Assembly (NCBI RefSeq): GCF_000259505.1
Contig: NZ_AJMM01000006.1
Location: 186,001 to 250,000, forward strand
Length of the DNA: 64,000 nt
Direction of reading: 5' to 3'
Origin: Streptococcus sp. SK643
GTDB lineage: Bacteria > Bacillota > Bacilli > Lactobacillales > Streptococcaceae
This document shows positions 62,157-64,000 of the stretch, piece after piece. Within the stretch, counting starts at the first letter, position 1. Each line of letters starts with the position of its first letter. Both the position numbers and the translations under genes were made by a program. The notes below the pieces were generated by a model. It saw only the letters and a program-made list of their open reading frames with translations, had not been told where the DNA came from and ran no database searches.

Positions 62157-62996
62157 ATGAATGGTGTTCAGTGGATCAAGATAACAACAGATATATTTGA
62201 TGATGAAAAAATTCAGCTAATAGAATCAATGCCAGAAGGAGATACTCTTATTGTAATATGGTTTAAAATTCTGGTGCTTGCAGGAAAGAAAAATAATAGT
62301 GGCATATTAAGTCTAGGGAACAAGGTTTATTACACAGAAGAGATGCTTTCAACAGTGTTTAGACGAAAGGCTACATCTGTAAAATTAGCTCTCAGCATGT
62401 TTGAAGAATTTGGCATGATAGAAATCATAGATGGCGCTATTACCATTCCAAAATGGGAGAAACATCAGAATATAGATGGACTAGAAAAGATTAGAAAACA
62501 AACTAGGGAACGTGTTGCTCGTCATAGACAAAAACAAAAAGCACTAATTACAGGCGAGCCACAACTCGTTTTAGACTGTAACGTTACAGTAACGGATGAA
62601 AATGATAATGTAACGCAAGAGATTAAGAACAAGAGTAAGAATAAGAAAGAGATTGAGAATATACTGGATAATAGTTCTAGAAAGCCTGAAACTTATATTC
62701 CACCCAAATATTATTCTTTGTTAGAATCCATTTCTTATAAGTACAATGATAGATTTTTGTATCCTAACAATTACACTTTAACACATGCTCAGAAGATGAA
62801 GATAGGCGAGTATTTGGCTAGTGGGTATGTAACTAGTGATGAAGTCATTAGCATGATTGAACGGATTCCTGAGGATGCGACGTCTCCTTTGGCGTATTTA
62901 TTTAAGTCTATGGAGAATTTAAAGCAGGAACGTATGCTGGAGTGCAAAGCTATTGCCCATGAAAATGTCCGAAAGAAGTATATGATAAATGAGTAG
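62157..62996 (+). CDS. Phage-type replisome organizer (replication initiation)
   Basis: 279 residues. The N-terminal winged-helix replisome organizer domain (VQWIKITTDIFDDEKIQLIESMPEGDTLIVIWFKILVLAGKKN, then KWEKHQNID near residue 100) is typical of phage rep proteins. The middle linker is basic and rich in Lys/Arg/Asn. The C-terminal half (about 195-279) is an unassigned helical domain. It implies that the excised element can replicate. Overlaps the next gene by 8 bases. Confidence 0.8.
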   Translation: MNGVQWIKITTDIFDDEKIQLIESMPEGDTLIVIWFKILVLAGKKNNSGILSLGNKVYYTEEMLSTVFRRKATSVKLALSMFEEFGMIEIIDGAITIPKWEKHQNIDGLEKIRKQTRERVARHRQKQKALITGEPQLVLDCNVTVTDENDNVTQEIKNKSKNKKEIENILDNSSRKPETYIPPKYYSLLESISYKYNDRFLYPNNYTLTHAQKMKIGEYLASGYVTSDEVISMIERIPEDATSPLAYLFKSMENLKQERMLECKAIAHENVRKKYMINE

Positions 62997-63348
62997 ATAT
63001 AGGACTGTTCTAAAGAAATGTTACATCACTGAGGAGCAAAATGAAATAGTGAATAACTTGATTGAAATGACAAATCATCTAAGTTTTTCCTCTTATGCCA
63101 GAAAAATGTTATTTAAGAGCTCGCCTATTTATCTTCAATTTGATTTTGAATCTTATCATGACTTTATATTTCAAGTTAGAAGAATTATCAATAACTTACG
63201 TCAGTTAGAAAGAATAGCAGAACAAAGTGAGGATTTGGATAATGTAAGGATATTTCACTACTGCGTTGAGCTGATGATAGAATATGAAAAGAAGACAAGT
63301 AAACAAGTGAAAGAACTTGTAAAACGACTAAATAAGAAAACGAGGTGA
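62989..63348 (+). CDS. MobC-like relaxosome accessory protein 1
   Basis: 119 residues. A ribbon-helix-helix-like N-terminus (YRTVLKKCYITEEQNEIVNN, then SFSSYARKMLF) and a MobC-like helical part (IFQVRRIINNLRQLERIAEQSEDLDN). It is related to the next protein in layout: the same length class, the same TEEQN/TEEEN motif near residue 15. It would bind near oriT with a relaxase. No relaxase is visible before the window ends. Confidence 0.65.
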   Translation: MSRYRTVLKKCYITEEQNEIVNNLIEMTNHLSFSSYARKMLFKSSPIYLQFDFESYHDFIFQVRRIINNLRQLERIAEQSEDLDNVRIFHYCVELMIEYEKKTSKQVKELVKRLNKKTR

Positions 63349-63355
63349 TAGGACC

Positions 63356-63688
63356 ATGAGAATAAAATCTGTGTTGAAACAGGTGTTTTTGACGGAAGAA
63401 GAAAATAAAAAATTAAATGATTGCATGAGGAAGGAAAATATTCGTAATTTTTCTGAGTTTGCTAGACAAAAATTAATACGAACAGATTTGAACATCCAAA
63501 AAGTCTCTTTTGAAGGTTTAGTTCCTTTAACAGAAGAGTTGGAACAAGTCGGAAAGAATATCAATTCTATAGCCCGTCTTGCAACTGTAGTTGGGAGAAT
63601 AAGCTATGAAAACAAAATGGATATGTCTATTTTGATGCAAAAAATAGTTGATGTGATGGAGGAAAAAGATGTTTATTTTCAAAAGTAA
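63356..63688 (+). CDS. MobC-like relaxosome accessory protein 2
   Basis: 110 residues. RHH-like N-terminus (VLKQVFLTEEENKKLNDCMRKENI, then NFSEFARQKLIR) and the MobC signature LEQVGKNINSIARLATVV near residue 65-82. It lies 8 bases after the first MobC-like gene (SD GAGGTGATAGG). Two tandem divergent copies suggest a heteromeric complex or two DNA sites. Confidence 0.7.
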   Translation: MRIKSVLKQVFLTEEENKKLNDCMRKENIRNFSEFARQKLIRTDLNIQKVSFEGLVPLTEELEQVGKNINSIARLATVVGRISYENKMDMSILMQKIVDVMEEKDVYFQK

Positions 63689-63863
63689 TATGGATAAGGA
63701 TTTTGATCAGATATGTGAATACATATTGAAATTAAAGCGAGCAGAATTATTTCTTCATGGAATTAAACAACAAGATAAAACGAAGGCTCGTTTGTATCAT
63801 GCGATGCTGGAATACTATGATGCTAACCATAAAAAAGAAAGACATATGAGAATTTTAAAATAA
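63669..63863 (+). CDS. Small protein of unknown function in the mobilization operon
   Basis: 64 residues (MFIFKSNMDKDFDQICEYIL, then KLKRAELFLHGIKQQDKTKA, ending in ERHMRILK), overlapping the previous gene by 20 bases. Helical and charged, with no recognised domain. ATG 63669 follows GGAGG; ATG 63690 is an alternative. The tight overlap means it belongs to the mob operon. A terminator follows. Confidence 0.5.
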   Translation: MFIFKSNMDKDFDQICEYILKLKRAELFLHGIKQQDKTKARLYHAMLEYYDANHKKERHMRILK

Positions 63864-63864
63864 G

Positions 63865-63898
63865 GAAACGCTGTTAAAAATTTTGCAGCGTTTTTTAT
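63865..63898 (+). terminator. Terminator of the mob operon
   Basis: AACGCTG/CAGCGTT with a TTAAAAATTTTG loop (itself partly paired), followed by TTTTTAT. Confidence 0.85.
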
Positions 63899-63913
63899 AT
63901 ATCTTCTTAAAAT

Positions 63914-63929
63914 ATTTGTACACACAAAT
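63914..63929. repeat. Perfect 6-bp inverted repeat, candidate oriT or operator
   Basis: ATTTGT-ACAC-ACAAAT. It lies about 15 bases after the mob terminator in an otherwise non-coding end of the window, where an oriT is a plausible feature. No nick motif can be asserted. Confidence 0.35.
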
Positions 63930-64000
63930 GACAGTCAAATTGATTTTTGGGATTATTTTATCGAGAAGGAAAGATTTCTCATAATATGACTTTGCGAGCT

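Noticed and set aside
59995..64000. Prophage
   Set aside because: Integrase, repressor and replisome organizer fit, but the MobC-like genes and absence of phage structural genes within reach favour a mobilizable element. The window is too short to exclude it fully.

Overview
The window is a low-GC Gram-positive chromosome segment from a mitis-group Streptococcus (S. mitis, S. oralis or a close relative of S. pneumoniae). The evidence is near-pneumococcal RpoB, RpoC and DinB proteins, three BOX repeats of the kind found in pneumococcus and its relatives, a competence cin-box in front of cinA-recA, and several operon orders known from pneumococcus. The lysin gene lytA, which follows dinF in S. 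pneumoniae, is absent here. The species call is therefore mitis group rather than S. pneumoniae, and it is an inference from remembered sequences.

Layout. 1-2.5 kb: the 5' end of a surface pullulanase gene (minus strand, cre site on its promoter) and an Mga-family regulator. 2.5-10.3 kb: rpoB-rpoC behind a leader that contains a terminator hairpin. 10.3-18.1 kb: ndk (with a BOX in its leader), tsaE-GNAT-lytR, the competence-induced cinA-recA unit, dinF and a YebC-family gene. 18.1-24.5 kb: a MarR-controlled heterodimeric ABC exporter with three matching operator-like palindromes, a PAP2 phosphatase, a LytTR/LiaF-like regulatory pair and rpmB. 24.6-32.7 kb: asp23-fakA, the branched-chain amino acid genes ilvB-ilvN-ilvC-ilvA with a CodY-like box, an 840-base AT-rich stretch with an unusual inverted-repeat element, and a small HTH-like protein gene. 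32.8-41.7 kb: an amino-acid ABC transporter with fused binding protein and permease, a DUF2207 membrane protein, uppP, dinB and pflB with a cre site on its promoter. 41.9-52.2 kb: potassium uptake trkH-trkA, a SAM hydrolase linked to an ECF transporter, trmL behind a structured leader, an FMN riboswitch with ribU, a PAP2 protein, a ParB/Srx-like protein and a GNAT enzyme. 52.2-59.9 kb: a phenylalanine T-box with pheS, a decayed GNAT gene and pheT, then a NatAB-like ABC pair and rplM-rpsI with an L13 leader.

The accessory part begins just after rpsI, at about 59.9 kb, and runs off the right edge. It holds a tyrosine integrase, a cI-like repressor, a divergent small HTH protein, a phage-type replisome organizer and two tandem MobC-like relaxosome proteins plus a small ORF. 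This is best read as the left part of an integrative mobilizable element carrying its own replication gene. Its control region has three operator-like palindromes and a 32-33 bp repeat that flanks the repressor gene. One copy of that repeat can pair with the integrase ribosome binding site.

The genes join up as growth functions (transcription, translation, BCAA synthesis, fermentation) under global controls that can be read in the DNA (CcpA, CodY, SigX, T-box, FMN, ribosomal-protein feedback). No tRNA or rRNA genes and no CRISPR array were seen.
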